Part shown: positions 39,681-47,040 of the stretch, piece by piece
Position numbering within the stretch: the stretch's first letter is position 1
Layout of the letters: every line of letters begins with the position of its first letter
DNA from: Oscillospiraceae bacterium
GTDB taxonomy: Bacteria > Bacillota > Clostridia > Oscillospirales > Oscillospiraceae
Reading direction: 5' to 3'
DNA length: 47,355 nucleotides
Assembly (NCBI GenBank): GCA_015068025.1
Contig: SVLH01000013.1
Span: 1 to 47,355 of the forward strand
Program-made: the position numbers and the translations under genes
The notes under the pieces: generated by a model
What the model was told of the DNA's origin: nothing
The model's database searches: none
The model's input: the letters and a program-made list of their open reading frames with translations, nothing else

Positions 39681-40487
39681 ATGGTAAATTTTCAATGTAA
39701 GAGCCAGTATGGCTGGGACGACTTTTTGGAGATCATGCGGCTTTTGCGCAGCCCCGGCGGCTGCCCGTGGGACGCAGAGCAGACCCACACCTCCATTCGC
39801 AGAGAATTTCTGGAGGAGACCTACGAGGTGCTGGACGCGCTGGATCGGGACGATCCTGCTGCCATGTGCGAAGAATTGGGCGACATCCTGATGCAGGTGG
39901 CCTTCCATGCCCAGATCGAGCGGGAAGCCGGCCGCTTCACCATGGACGAGGTGGTGGACGGCATTGCGCAGAAAATGGTCTACCGCCATCCCCATGTCTT
40001 TGGCGGCGAGCTGAAAGCCGACAACACCGAGCAGGTGCTGGTGAACTGGGAAGCCCTGAAACGCAAGGAAAAAGGCCAGTTCTCCACGGCGGACGCCATC
40101 GAGGCTGTTCCCCACACCCTGCCTGCCCTGTGGCGCGCCGAAAAGATCCAGAAAAAGACCGCCAAGGCCGGCTTCGATTGGAGCAGTTCCCTCAACGCAT
40201 TGGAAAAGCTGGAGGAGGAGATCCGCGAACTGCGGCAGGCATTGGAGCGCGGCGAGGCTGCCGATGCCCCCCACGGCATCCGGGAGGAAGTAGGCGACGC
40301 GCTGTTCATGGCCGCAAAGCTGGCCCAGATGCACGGCGTGGATCCCGAAGAAGCGCTGCATCTGGCCTGCGACAAGTTTGAGCGCCGCTTCCGCAAGGTG
40401 GAAGGTGCTGCCGACAAGCCTCTGGGCGAATATGCCGAGGCGCAGTTGGTGGAACTGTGGACGAATGCCAAAGAAACCGAGTCTTAA
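39681..40487 (+). CDS. mazG: MazG nucleoside triphosphate pyrophosphohydrolase
   Basis: A 268-residue house-cleaning enzyme that hydrolyses NTPs and dNTPs, including damaged ones, to NMP and PPi. It has two MazG domains: the first with G-G-C-P-W-D-x-E-Q-T-H and E-F-L-E-E-T-Y-E, E-E-L-G-D-I-L-M-Q-V as metal ligands, the second with the E-K-L-E-E-E-I-R-E-L and E-E-V-G-D-A-L-F region. It lacks the N-terminal methylase domain of Bacillus YabN. The upstream SD is AGGCAGG. It is the second gene of the cluster, 58 nt before hup. Confidence 0.95.
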   Translation: MVNFQCKSQYGWDDFLEIMRLLRSPGGCPWDAEQTHTSIRREFLEETYEVLDALDRDDPAAMCEELGDILMQVAFHAQIEREAGRFTMDEVVDGIAQKMVYRHPHVFGGELKADNTEQVLVNWEALKRKEKGQFSTADAIEAVPHTLPALWRAEKIQKKTAKAGFDWSSSLNALEKLEEEIRELRQALERGEAADAPHGIREEVGDALFMAAKLAQMHGVDPEEALHLACDKFERRFRKVEGAADKPLGEYAEAQLVELWTNAKETES

Positions 40488-40545
40488 ACGCGAAGCGCGT
40501 TAAGAATAAATTTGCAAACAAAAGATTTTATAGGAGGAATCGCCC

Positions 40546-40821
40546 ATGAACAAAGCTGAACTGATTAATGCTGTTGCTGCCGCTGCCGACGTTTCCAAGA
40601 AGGACGCCGAGGCCGTGATCTCTGCCACTCTGGACGCCGTCACCGCCGCTCTGAAGGCCGGCGACAAGGTCCAGCTGGTTGGTTTTGGTTCTTTCGAGGT
40701 CAAGAAGCGCGCCGCCCGCATCGGCCGCAACCCCAAGACCAAGGAGACCATCGAGATCCCCGCTTCTGTCGTGCCCGTGTTCAAGGCCGGCAAGGCTCTG
40801 AAGGACGCCGTTTCCAAGTAA
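40546..40821 (+). CDS. hup: HU-family DNA-binding protein
   Basis: A 91-residue histone-like dimer that bends and compacts DNA. N-K-A-E-L-I-N-A-V at the start, V-Q-L-V-G-F-G-S-F-E-V in the middle and the DNA-binding arm G-R-N-P-K-T-K-E-T-I-E-I-P are diagnostic. Codons are strongly biased to CTG, GCC and AAG, fitting high expression. AGGAGG lies before the ATG. In clostridia hup often sits between mazG and yabO as here. A moderate terminator follows. Confidence 0.97.
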   Translation: MNKAELINAVAAAADVSKKDAEAVISATLDAVTAALKAGDKVQLVGFGSFEVKKRAARIGRNPKTKETIEIPASVVPVFKAGKALKDAVSK

Positions 40822-40843
40822 TTGATTGATTAAGACAAAGAGA

Positions 40844-40876
40844 ACTGCCGGCACGAAAGTGTCGGCAGTCTTTCTT
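40844..40876 (+). terminator. Moderate terminator after hup
   Basis: ACTGCCGGCAC / GTGTCGGCAGT (40844-40854 and 40859-40869; one G-U pair) around a GAAA loop, then CTTTCTT. The broken T-tract should allow some read-through into yabO. Confidence 0.7.
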
Positions 40877-40896
40877 CCGCAGAAAGGAGTCCATCT

Positions 40897-41145
40897 ATGC
40901 GTCTGGACAAATATCTGAAAGTCTCCCGCCTGATCAAGCGGCGCACCGTGGCCAACGAGGCCTGCGACAACGGGCTGGTTACCGTCAACGGCCGCGCCCA
41001 GCGTGCCTCCTACGAGGTGAAGCCGGGGGATCGTATTTCCCTGTCCTTTGGTACGCGTACGCTGACGGTGGAGGTGGTCTCCGTGCAGGAGACTGTGAAG
41101 CAGGCCGACGCCGCCACCCTTTACAGAGAGGTTCGCGAGGAATAA
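40897..41145 (+). CDS. rqcP: S4-domain RNA-binding protein RqcP (YabO)
   Basis: An 82-residue S4-domain protein. R-L-D-K-Y-L-K-V-S-R-L-I-K-R-R-T-V-A-N-E-A-C and V-N-G-R-A-Q-R-A-S-Y-E-V-K-P-G-D match the YabO/RqcP family, which binds tRNA on the 50S subunit and works with RqcH in C-terminal alanine tailing during ribosome rescue. RqcH is not in this window. AAAGGAG lies before the ATG. The position between hup and yabP is conserved. Confidence 0.93.
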   Translation: MRLDKYLKVSRLIKRRTVANEACDNGLVTVNGRAQRASYEVKPGDRISLSFGTRTLTVEVVSVQETVKQADAATLYREVREE

Positions 41146-41191
41146 TCTTCTCTCCTCCGCCATATAGTGTGGACGGAGGGAGGGACGAACC

Positions 41192-41479
41192 ATGAACGAA
41201 TACAACGTGGTGCCCCGCAGTGCACACCGGCTGGAACTGACCGGTCGGGAACGGCTGATGGTCTCCGGCGTGGAGGATGTGGCGCGCTTTGACGAAACGG
41301 GCATTGTCATGACCACCGCTGCCGGGACGCTGGTGGTGACCGGCGAGAATCTGCACATCGGCAAGCTGTCGCTGGACGGCGGCGAATTGCAGGTGGATGG
41401 TCGGATCGACTCCGTCGCCTATGAGGACGACGGACTTGCTTCCGGCGGCTTCTTCAGCCGTTTGTTCGGAGGCGGCTGA
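41192..41479 (+). CDS. yabP: Sporulation protein YabP
   Basis: A 95-residue protein of the YabP/YqfC family, needed for normal spore maturation and coat/cortex formation in Bacillus. L-x-L-T-G-R-E-R-L-M-V-S-G-V-E-D-V and G-T-L-V-V-T-G-E-N-L-H-I-G-K-L are characteristic; the second part is a beta-strand with a Gly at each turn. GGGAGGG lies before the ATG. Its stop overlaps the start of yabQ by one base (TGATG). Confidence 0.94.
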   Translation: MNEYNVVPRSAHRLELTGRERLMVSGVEDVARFDETGIVMTTAAGTLVVTGENLHIGKLSLDGGELQVDGRIDSVAYEDDGLASGGFFSRLFGGG

Positions 41480-42129
41480 TGGGCGTCAGGGTCTCCGAGC
41501 AGCTGCTGGCGTTTGGACAGTCCATTTTGCTGGGGCTGTCTGCCGGTGTGCTGTATGACCTGCTGCGCACCGTGCGGCTTCGTCTGCCCCGCAGCACGGC
41601 GGTGCTGGACGGCCTCTACTGTCTCTGCGTGGGCGCGGCGGCCTTTTTGTTTCTGCTGCGCCGCGGCTCCGGGGAGCTGCGGGGTTTCATGGCGCTGGGC
41701 GGCGTGGGCGGCGCCGTGCTGTTTTTTTGCGCCCTTTCCCGCCCTCTGCGGCCCGTTTGGGACTTTTGGGCGGAAACTGCGGCGCACCTGCTGCGGCTGC
41801 TGGCTCTTCCCCTGGCGCTGTGCCGGGTAATTTTGAAAAAAACGGTCCGGCAACTGAAAAAGCTCTTTTATTTTGCATGGAAATGCTATACAATAGGAAA
41901 AAATGGGCGCAAGTGTGCTTTTTACGAAGGAGGCCCTTATGGCACAGCAGCGGAAAACCACAAAAAAGAAGCCCCGCGTCGGCTCCGGCGTAATGACCAT
42001 GCTGGCCATTCTGGTGCTGCTGGCAGCCATCGGATGGAAGCTGTTCGACCTGCAAGGCCAGTTGCGGGAGGCACGGGCAGAAAAAGAGCACTACGAAGAG
42101 CAAGTGGAAGATCGCCGGGCGGAGAATGA
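41479..42129 (+). CDS. yabQ: Spore cortex protein YabQ, with an out-of-frame overlap into divIC
   Basis: The first ~115 residues match YabQ: several membrane helices beginning Q-L-L-A-F-G-Q-S-I-L-L-G-L-S-A-G-V-L-Y-D, with L-x-R-L-L and L-D-G-L-Y-C-L near the helices, and then a basic stretch K-K-T-V-R-Q-L-K-K-L. YabQ acts in cortex assembly. The frame does not stop where expected: it runs 191 nt into divIC in another frame, where residues after about 145 are an Arg/Gly/Ala-rich shadow of the divIC frame and not a recognisable domain. Either the natural protein has a long read-on tail or a base change removed the stop. The ATG overlaps the yabP stop. Confidence 0.8.
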   Translation: MGVRVSEQLLAFGQSILLGLSAGVLYDLLRTVRLRLPRSTAVLDGLYCLCVGAAAFLFLLRRGSGELRGFMALGGVGGAVLFFCALSRPLRPVWDFWAETAAHLLRLLALPLALCRVILKKTVRQLKKLFYFAWKCYTIGKNGRKCAFYEGGPYGTAAENHKKEAPRRLRRNDHAGHSGAAGSHRMEAVRPARPVAGGTGRKRALRRASGRSPGGE

Positions 42130-42247
42130 GTCCCTGACGGCGGATATCGAAGAGGGCGTCACTCCCGAAAAAATGGAGGAGATCGCCCGGAACGAGCTGG
42201 GTCTTGTGGCGCCGGACGAATACGTGTTTTACGATACCAGTAACTGA
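41939..42247 (+). CDS. divIC: Septum formation initiator DivIC
   Basis: A 102-residue bitopic membrane protein of the DivIC/FtsB group, part of the division septum complex with FtsL and DivIB. A basic N-terminus (about 1-15) is followed by one transmembrane helix (17-36) and an extracellular coiled coil, L-F-D-L-Q-G-Q-L-R-E-A-R-A-E-K-E, ending with I-A-R-N-E-L-G-L-V-A-P-D-E-Y-V-F, a typical FtsB/DivIC signature. The start ATG at 41939 has a strong AAGGAGG 5 nt upstream. A -10-like TATACAAT lies at about 41,887-41,894 inside the yabQ frame, so it may have its own promoter. Confidence 0.93.
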   Translation: MAQQRKTTKKKPRVGSGVMTMLAILVLLAAIGWKLFDLQGQLREARAEKEHYEEQVEDRRAENESLTADIEEGVTPEKMEEIARNELGLVAPDEYVFYDTSN

Positions 42248-42290
42248 TGGCTGACGGCGCAACTTTTTGGAAGGAGAAACAGAAAACTGT

Positions 42291-42758
42291 ATGGAGCTTC
42301 AGGTTGGGAGCATTCTGGAAGGCAAAGTGACCGGCATCACCAAATTCGGCGCATTTGTTGCGCTGGAAGGTGGCAAGAGCGGTCTGGTACATATCTCGGA
42401 GGTCGCCAACACCTTCGTCAGCGATGTGAATGACTTTTTGCAGGTGGGGCAGACCGTCACGGTCGTGGTGCTGTCCGCCGAGCCGGGAAAGATCAATCTT
42501 TCCATCAAAAAGGCGCAGCCCCGGGAGCAGCGCGGCGGCGCAGTCCGTCCCGCAAGAAGCGAAGGAGGCAGCGGCGCGCCCAGACCGGCACCCCAGCAGC
42601 GAACCTTTGTCCGGGCGCCCCAGCAGACCCTTTCCCAGACTGCCGATCAGACCTTTGAGGACAAGCTCAAGCAGTTCCTCTCCTCCTCCGAGGGGAAAAT
42701 GGCCGACCTGAACCGCAGCATTGACGGCAAGCGGGGCGGCGGCCGCAGAAGAAGATAA
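42291..42758 (+). CDS. yabR: S1-domain RNA-binding protein (YabR-like)
   Basis: A 155-residue protein. One S1 OB fold covers residues 3-75 (G-S-I-L-E-G-K-V-T-G-I-T-K-F-G-A-F-V-A-L, S-G-L-V-H-I-S-E-V-A, and the R-E-P-G-K-I-N-L-S-I-K end). The rest is a disordered, Arg/Pro/Gln-rich linker and a short helical end with an R-G-G-G-R-R-R-R tail. This is the YabR family, found after divIC in Bacillus too. The function is unclear; ribosome or RNA binding is assumed. The ATG at 42291 has an AAGGAG 14 nt away, longer than usual; the upstream TTG at 42267 lies over the SD and is less likely. Confidence 0.88.
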   Translation: MELQVGSILEGKVTGITKFGAFVALEGGKSGLVHISEVANTFVSDVNDFLQVGQTVTVVVLSAEPGKINLSIKKAQPREQRGGAVRPARSEGGSGAPRPAPQQRTFVRAPQQTLSQTADQTFEDKLKQFLSSSEGKMADLNRSIDGKRGGGRRRR

Positions 42759-42763
42759 ACCGG

Positions 42764-42792
42764 AGAGACCGCCAAGGCGGTCTCTTTTTTTG
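42764..42792 (+). terminator. Terminator of the yab/divIC cluster
   Basis: AGAGACCGCC / GGCGGTCTCT (42764-42773 and 42776-42785) with loop AA and a T7 tract. A second stem GCCGCCT/AGGCGGC follows at about 42,804-42,821. Confidence 0.92.
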
Positions 42793-43012
42793 CGCAAAAA
42801 AGAGCCGCCTTTGCAGGCGGCCCAAACGGGTGGGATATTGGAAAGCTTCCTGCGCCAGTATAACACACCGGAGGGACGAGCCTTGTCGAAAGGTGTGACC
42901 TTGAATAAATTGTAAAACTTATCCAGTTTTCTCTATGCAAACGCGGAAAGCTGTGGTATACTTACACAAAAGAGAGGAGCCGCCTCTCTGCCACACGAAA
43001 GGAGCGATCTCT

Positions 43013-43561
43013 ATGAAGTATACCTACGCCTGCAAGAAAATTTCTCTGAACGATTCCATCAAGGAATATGCCGAGAAGAAGATCTCCAAGCTGGATCGGT
43101 ATTTCCGTGAGGAGGACACCACCGCATTTGTTACTTTCGCAGTGGAAAAAGACCACTTGTGCTCCGTGGAGCTGACCATCCGCGGCGGCGGCACACTGTT
43201 CCGCGCCCAGACCCAGGAGCCCGACGGCGATATGCGGGGCGCGGTGGACGCGGCTGTGAACTATATCGAGCGCCAGATCCTGAAAAACAAGACCCGCCTG
43301 TCCAAGCGCCTGCGCAGTGAAGGATTCCCCGCCCCCGCCGCACCCGACGATTTCGAGATCGCCGAGGAGAAGGAGTTCAACATCGTCCGCACCAAGCGCT
43401 TCGCCGTCAAGCCTATGAGCACGGAAGAGGCCATTTTGCAGATGAACCTGCTGGGTCACGATTTCTTCGTGTTCCGCAGCAGCGAGGACGACAGCCTCTG
43501 CATCGTCTATCAGCGCAAGGCCGGCGGCTACGGGCTCATCGTGACGGACGAAGAGGAATAA
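43013..43561 (+). CDS. hpf: Ribosome hibernation promoting factor, long form
   Basis: A 182-residue protein of the long HPF family, which alone dimerises ribosomes to 100S in stationary phase. The N-terminal domain (about 1-100) has the beta-alpha fold with K-I-S-K-L-D-R-Y-F and basic rRNA-facing residues. After a linker, the C-terminal dimerisation domain (about 125-182) has F-A-V-K-P-M-S-T-E-E-A-I-L-Q-M-N-L-L-G-H-D-F-F-V-F and Y-x-R-K-A-G-G-Y-G-L-I. AAAGGAG lies before the ATG. Its leader holds a small AGAGAGG/CCTCTCT stem (42971-42989). Confidence 0.95.
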   Translation: MKYTYACKKISLNDSIKEYAEKKISKLDRYFREEDTTAFVTFAVEKDHLCSVELTIRGGGTLFRAQTQEPDGDMRGAVDAAVNYIERQILKNKTRLSKRLRSEGFPAPAAPDDFEIAEEKEFNIVRTKRFAVKPMSTEEAILQMNLLGHDFFVFRSSEDDSLCIVYQRKAGGYGLIVTDEEE

Positions 43562-43572
43562 GAATAAAATTA

Positions 43573-43602
43573 AAAGAGGACCGCATCGCGGTCCTCTTTT
43601 TT
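43573..43602. terminator. Terminator between hpf and gap
   Basis: AAAGAGGACCGC / GCGGTCCTCTTT (43573-43584 and 43588-43599) around ATC, then a T-tract on the plus strand and an A-rich flank on the left. It lies between convergent genes. Confidence 0.9.
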
Positions 43603-43611
43603 TGCGAAAAA

Positions 43612-44640
43612 TCAGGCGTTTTCCTGATCCACGGAGTACATATGGGCGATCAGGTCCAGCAGCTTGTTGGCATAACCCCACTCGTTGTCATACCATGCAA
43701 TGAGCTTGACGAAGTCATCGTCCAGCATGATGCCGGCCGTTTCGTCGAAAATGCAGGTTTCGCTGAAACCGGTCAGGTCGGAGGAGACCACCTGGTCGCG
43801 GGTGCAGGTGATGATGCCCTTCATGCTGTTTTTGGAGGCGTTTTCCATGGCCACGCAGACATCGTGGTAGGTGGCGGGCTCGATGAGGCGGGCGGTCAGA
43901 TCCACCACGGAAACGTCGTTGGTGGGGACGCGGAAGCTCATGCCGGTCATTTTACCCTGCAGCTCCGGAATGACCCGGCCCACGGCCTTGGCGGCGCCGG
44001 TGGAGGAGGGGATGATGTTGCCCAGCACGCTGCGGCCGGTGCGCCAGTCACGGCCGGCGCGGGCGTCAACAGCCTTCTGCTTGGCGGTGGCGGCGTGGAT
44101 GGTGCTCATCAGCGCCTGCTTAATGCCGAAAGTGTCGTTGATGACCTTGGTCATGGGGGCCAGACAGTTGGTGGTACAGGAGGCGTTGGACACCACCGTC
44201 ATATCCGACGTGTAAGTCTTGTGGTTTACGCCCATGACGAAGGTGGGTGTGATGGAGTCCTTGGAGGGGGCGGAGAGCACGACCTTCTTTGCGCCGTTGT
44301 TCAGGTGAACGCAGGCCTTCTCCGTAGAGTTGTACACGCCGGTGGATTCGATGATGTACTCGGCGCCGCAGTCATCCCAGGGGATCAGAGAGGCATCGCT
44401 TTCGCTGTACACGCGGATCTTCTTGCCGTTGATGATGAGATGGCGGTCGTCGTGTTCCACATTGCCCTGGAATGTGCGGAACACAGAGTCGTATTTCACC
44501 TGATATACCATGTAGTCGAGATCCGCGTTGCGCAGGTTGATGCCGCAGATCTGATAACTGCTGCTGCCCCGCTCGAGCATAATGCGCAGAGCCACGCGGC
44601 CGATACGGCCGAAACCATTGATACCAACTTTAATTGCCAT
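43612..44640 (-). CDS. gap: Glyceraldehyde-3-phosphate dehydrogenase
   Basis: A 342-residue glycolytic enzyme. G-I-N-G-F-G-R-I-G-R is the NAD-binding motif; the catalytic Cys lies in S-N-A-S-C-T-T-N-C-L-A-P; the phosphate-site S-x-x-G-A-A-K-A-V-G and the C-terminal W-Y-D-N-E-W-G-Y are intact. The length is normal. The ATG at 44640 has a GGAAGGAT SD. It stands alone; pgk and tpi are not in this window, so the usual gap-pgk-tpi operon is split. A -10 (TATACT, complement of 44695-44700) lies upstream with a weak -35. Confidence 0.97.
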   Translation of the reverse strand: MAIKVGINGFGRIGRVALRIMLERGSSSYQICGINLRNADLDYMVYQVKYDSVFRTFQGNVEHDDRHLIINGKKIRVYSESDASLIPWDDCGAEYIIESTGVYNSTEKACVHLNNGAKKVVLSAPSKDSITPTFVMGVNHKTYTSDMTVVSNASCTTNCLAPMTKVINDTFGIKQALMSTIHAATAKQKAVDARAGRDWRTGRSVLGNIIPSSTGAAKAVGRVIPELQGKMTGMSFRVPTNDVSVVDLTARLIEPATYHDVCVAMENASKNSMKGIITCTRDQVVSSDLTGFSETCIFDETAGIMLDDDFVKLIAWYDNEWGYANKLLDLIAHMYSVDQENA

Positions 44641-44949
44641 GTTCCGCATCCTTCCGGACCCCCATATTTTTCTGTTTCCAGTGGGGTCAATCACAGTATA
44701 GCACTCTTTTTCGTAAAATTAAATTCCTTTTGCGCAAAAATTGCGTGGAATTTTAATGTTTTTTCTTGGGCGGTTTGCACACAAGAGCAGACACTTTCGA
44801 CCCTTTTCGACAAAATCCTTGTTTTTGCCCCGGCTTTTTGTTATCCTATTGGTGGCAAAGGCAGGCTTTTCCTCGGTTGAGGGGAGAGGACGCCGCAAAT
44901 GCTAGAATTCGAGTGAGCCGCGGTTTGCGGCGCAGGAAAGGAGCGTTCC
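44641..44949. other. Divergent promoter region of gap and the kinase-like gene
   Basis: 309 bp without a gene. Left part: the gap promoter region (TATACT on the minus strand at 44695-44700) with an AT-rich stretch. Right part: the promoter of the kinase-like gene (44819-44847) and a stem CGCCGCAAA/TTTGCGGCG (44891-44899 and 44924-44932) in the leader whose loop contains a 5-codon open frame. Confidence 0.6.
44819..44847 (+). promoter_or_regulatory. Promoter of the histidine-kinase-like gene
   Basis: TTGTTT (44819-44824), 17 nt, TATCCT (44842-44847), about 95 nt before the ATG. Confidence 0.55.
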
Positions 44950-45759
44950 ATGAATCCGGAAGAAAACCGGCTTTCTGCCCTGTTTCCCGACGTGGCGGCG
45001 CAGCTGCGCGCCGCATTGAGCAATCTGCATATGGTTGCCCAGCAGCTGGTACCGGAAGAACAGCGGGAACAGGATCCCCTGTTGGACGCAAAAGCCGCGC
45101 TGCTGGATCAAAGCTATTATCAGATGCTGCGGCTGGTGAACGGACTTTCTGCTTCTGCCTGGCTGACCAGCGAGGAGCCTTTTGTGCTGCAGGATCGTGA
45201 TCTTGTGGAGCTGGTGGGCAGCATCTGTGCGCGTGCCGGGGATCTGGCACCGCTGCTGGGTCTGGAACTGCGGTTTGTGTGCGCTCAGGAACGGCTTATC
45301 TGCGCCGTGGCGCCGGATCTGCTGGAGCAGCTGCTCTATCAGTTGCTGTCCAATGCGTTCAAATTTACCCCCGCCGGCGGCACGGTCACCGTGGAGCTGC
45401 AGGTAAAGGGAAAACAGGTGCAGCTGGCCGTTGAGGATACGGGACGGGGCATTTCGGAGGATCGTCTGGAATCGCTGTTCGACCGTTATCTGCGGGCGGG
45501 TCAGCGGGATCCCATGCCACATGGGCTTGGTCTGGGGCTTGCGCTGTGCCGCCGCATTGCAGAGGGACACGGCGGCGCGCTGATGGCCTCGTCCAAAGAG
45601 GGGAAGGGCAGCCGCTTTGTGCTGGCGCTGCCGAATCGGCAGGCGGGCGGCAATGTGTCCGATGTGGGCTTCGACTACGCCGGCGGCTTCAACCGCACGC
45701 TGCTGGGTCTGGCTGATGCGCTGCCGCCCAAGGCGTTTTTGGTACGCTATCAGGATTGA
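44950..45759 (+). CDS. Cytoplasmic histidine-kinase-like ATPase lacking the phospho-acceptor His
   Basis: A 269-residue soluble protein. The C-terminal ATPase domain is intact: N-box L-L-S-N-A-F-K-F-T-P-A-G-G (Asn135), G1 D-T-G-R-G-I (163-168), and G2 G-L-G-L-G-L-A-L (192-199). The N-terminal helical part (about 10-65) aligns with the dimerisation/H-box helix, but the His-Glu pair is replaced: where S-H-E-L-R-T-P-L is expected it has A-A-Q-L-R-A-A-L, so His is Ala17. No sensor or transmembrane segment is present and no response regulator lies next to it. It may be a signalling ATPase that acts by binding, or transfers phosphate from elsewhere. The last 40 residues are a tail without a known motif. 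AAAGGAG precedes the ATG. Confidence 0.8.
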   Translation: MNPEENRLSALFPDVAAQLRAALSNLHMVAQQLVPEEQREQDPLLDAKAALLDQSYYQMLRLVNGLSASAWLTSEEPFVLQDRDLVELVGSICARAGDLAPLLGLELRFVCAQERLICAVAPDLLEQLLYQLLSNAFKFTPAGGTVTVELQVKGKQVQLAVEDTGRGISEDRLESLFDRYLRAGQRDPMPHGLGLGLALCRRIAEGHGGALMASSKEGKGSRFVLALPNRQAGGNVSDVGFDYAGGFNRTLLGLADALPPKAFLVRYQD

Positions 45760-45765
45760 TATGGA

Positions 45766-45800
45766 TTTGACCGCGGGCAGCCCCGCGGTCAAAGTTTTTG
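45766..45800 (+). terminator. Terminator after the kinase-like gene
   Basis: TTTGACCGCGGG / CCCGCGGTCAAA (45766-45777 and 45782-45793) around CAGC, followed by GTTTTTG. Confidence 0.88.
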
Positions 45801-45856
45801 TTTTCATTTTTTGACGAATGGGGTACAATACCCCTGAACAGGAAGGGAGGGAGACC

Positions 45857-46927
45857 GTGAGCGAACACGTATTTGTAGGCATGAGCGGCGGCGTGGACAG
45901 CTCTGTGGCAGCGGCATTGCTGCTGCAGGCAGGGTGTCAGGTGTCCGGCATCAATGCACGAATGCTGGGCGGCGTTGCCGAAACCGGCGGCGCCTGCGGC
46001 TCCCAACGGGACACGGAGGATGCCGCTGCGGTGGCGCGCCGACTGGGGATCCCGTTCCATGTGGTGGATCTATCCGAACCCTTCCGGAACACCGTGATCC
46101 AAAATTTCATCAGCGAATATGAGCGGGGAAGGACCCCAAATCCCTGCGCTGTCTGCAATCGCCATGTCAAGTTCGGCGCGCTGCTGGAGCAGGTGAGGGC
46201 GCTGGGCGGTGATGCCATCGCCACCGGTCACTACGCCCGGGTGCGCTTTGACGAGATTTCCGGCCGCTATCAGCTGCTGCGGGGCGCAGATCGGAAAAAG
46301 GATCAGAGCTACTTCCTCTATGCCCTGACACAGGCACAGCTCTCCCGAGTGCGATTTCCCCTGGGTGGGCTGGAAAAGCAGCAGGTGCGCCAGATTGCGG
46401 AGGAGCTGGGGCTGGTCAATGCCGCCAAGCGGGACAGTCAGGACATTTGCTTTGTGCCCAACGGGAAATATGCGGAATTCATCGAGCAGACCGCAGGCAA
46501 AACCTTTCCGTTCGGCGATTTTCTGGATGGGGACGGGCGGGTGCTGGGCCGCCACAAGGGCATCATCCGCTATACCCTCGGCCAGCACAAGGGCCTGGGC
46601 CTGTCCACGGAAACGCCGCTGTATGTGCTGGAAAAAAACGCGGCGGACAACACCATCCGCCTGGGGCCGGACAGCGCCCTGTGGAGTCACAGCCTGACGG
46701 CGGAACGCATGAACTGGATCGCCATCCCGGCGCTGACGGAACCCGTGGCGGTGACCGTGAAAACGCGATACACCCAGCAGGAGGCTGCCGCGGTGGCAGA
46801 GCCGATGGCCGACGGCCGTGTGCGCGTGGTGTTTGACGAGCCACAGCGCGCCGTGACGGCCGGACAGGTGGTGGCGCTGTACGATGGAGATGTCGTGGTG
46901 GGCGGCGGCATCATCTGCGACACATGA
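45857..46927 (+). CDS. mnmA: tRNA-specific 2-thiouridylase MnmA
   Basis: A 356-residue enzyme that thiolates U34 of tRNAs for Lys, Glu and Gln. The ATP pyrophosphatase motif is S-G-G-V-D-S-S (10-16). Catalytic cysteines are C100 in C-A-V-C-N-x-x-V-K-F and C198 in S-Q-D-I-C-F-V, which form the persulfide pair. G-H-Y-A-R and the R-K-K-D-Q-S-Y-F-L motif are present, as is the C-terminal beta domain. The start is GTG at 45857, 4-8 nt after GGGAGGGAGA. The upstream in-frame ATG would lie inside the promoter region. The partner cysteine desulfurase is not next to it here. Confidence 0.95.
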   Translation: MSEHVFVGMSGGVDSSVAAALLLQAGCQVSGINARMLGGVAETGGACGSQRDTEDAAAVARRLGIPFHVVDLSEPFRNTVIQNFISEYERGRTPNPCAVCNRHVKFGALLEQVRALGGDAIATGHYARVRFDEISGRYQLLRGADRKKDQSYFLYALTQAQLSRVRFPLGGLEKQQVRQIAEELGLVNAAKRDSQDICFVPNGKYAEFIEQTAGKTFPFGDFLDGDGRVLGRHKGIIRYTLGQHKGLGLSTETPLYVLEKNAADNTIRLGPDSALWSHSLTAERMNWIAIPALTEPVAVTVKTRYTQQEAAAVAEPMADGRVRVVFDEPQRAVTAGQVVALYDGDVVVGGGIICDT

Positions 46928-46961
46928 TAAAAACGGGACGCCGCACAGGCGGCGCCCCGTT
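46928..46961 (-). terminator. Terminator of the 25-codon minus-strand gene
   Basis: AACGGG-a-CGCCGC / GCGGCG-c-CCCGTT (46932-46944 and 46949-46961) around ACAG, one mismatch. On the minus strand it is followed by TTTTTATC; on the plus strand no T-tract follows. The signal therefore serves minus-strand transcription coming from the right. Confidence 0.8.
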
Positions 46962-46962
46962 C

Positions 46963-47040
46963 TCATCGGTCACTGCAGGACCAGCTGTCCTGAAAAATCA
47001 GATCATCCACATCCCCCATTGGGCTCATGTAAGGTTTCAT
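46963..47040 (-). CDS. 25-residue small protein of unknown function
   Basis: A tiny gene, 26 codons with stop. The peptide is acidic and begins M-K-P-Y-M-S-P-M-G-D-V-D-D-L-I-F and ends with two more acidic residues, one Cys and a final Arg. It has a perfect AGGAGG (complement of 47049-47054) 8 nt before the ATG, and its stop codon lies 2 nt before the stem of a terminator that only makes sense for its own strand. There is no transmembrane helix or signal peptide. I know no family. It sits between mnmA and the tRNA genes. A -10-like TATACT is visible further upstream on the minus strand, without a good -35. Confidence 0.6.
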   Translation of the reverse strand: MKPYMSPMGDVDDLIFQDSWSCSDR

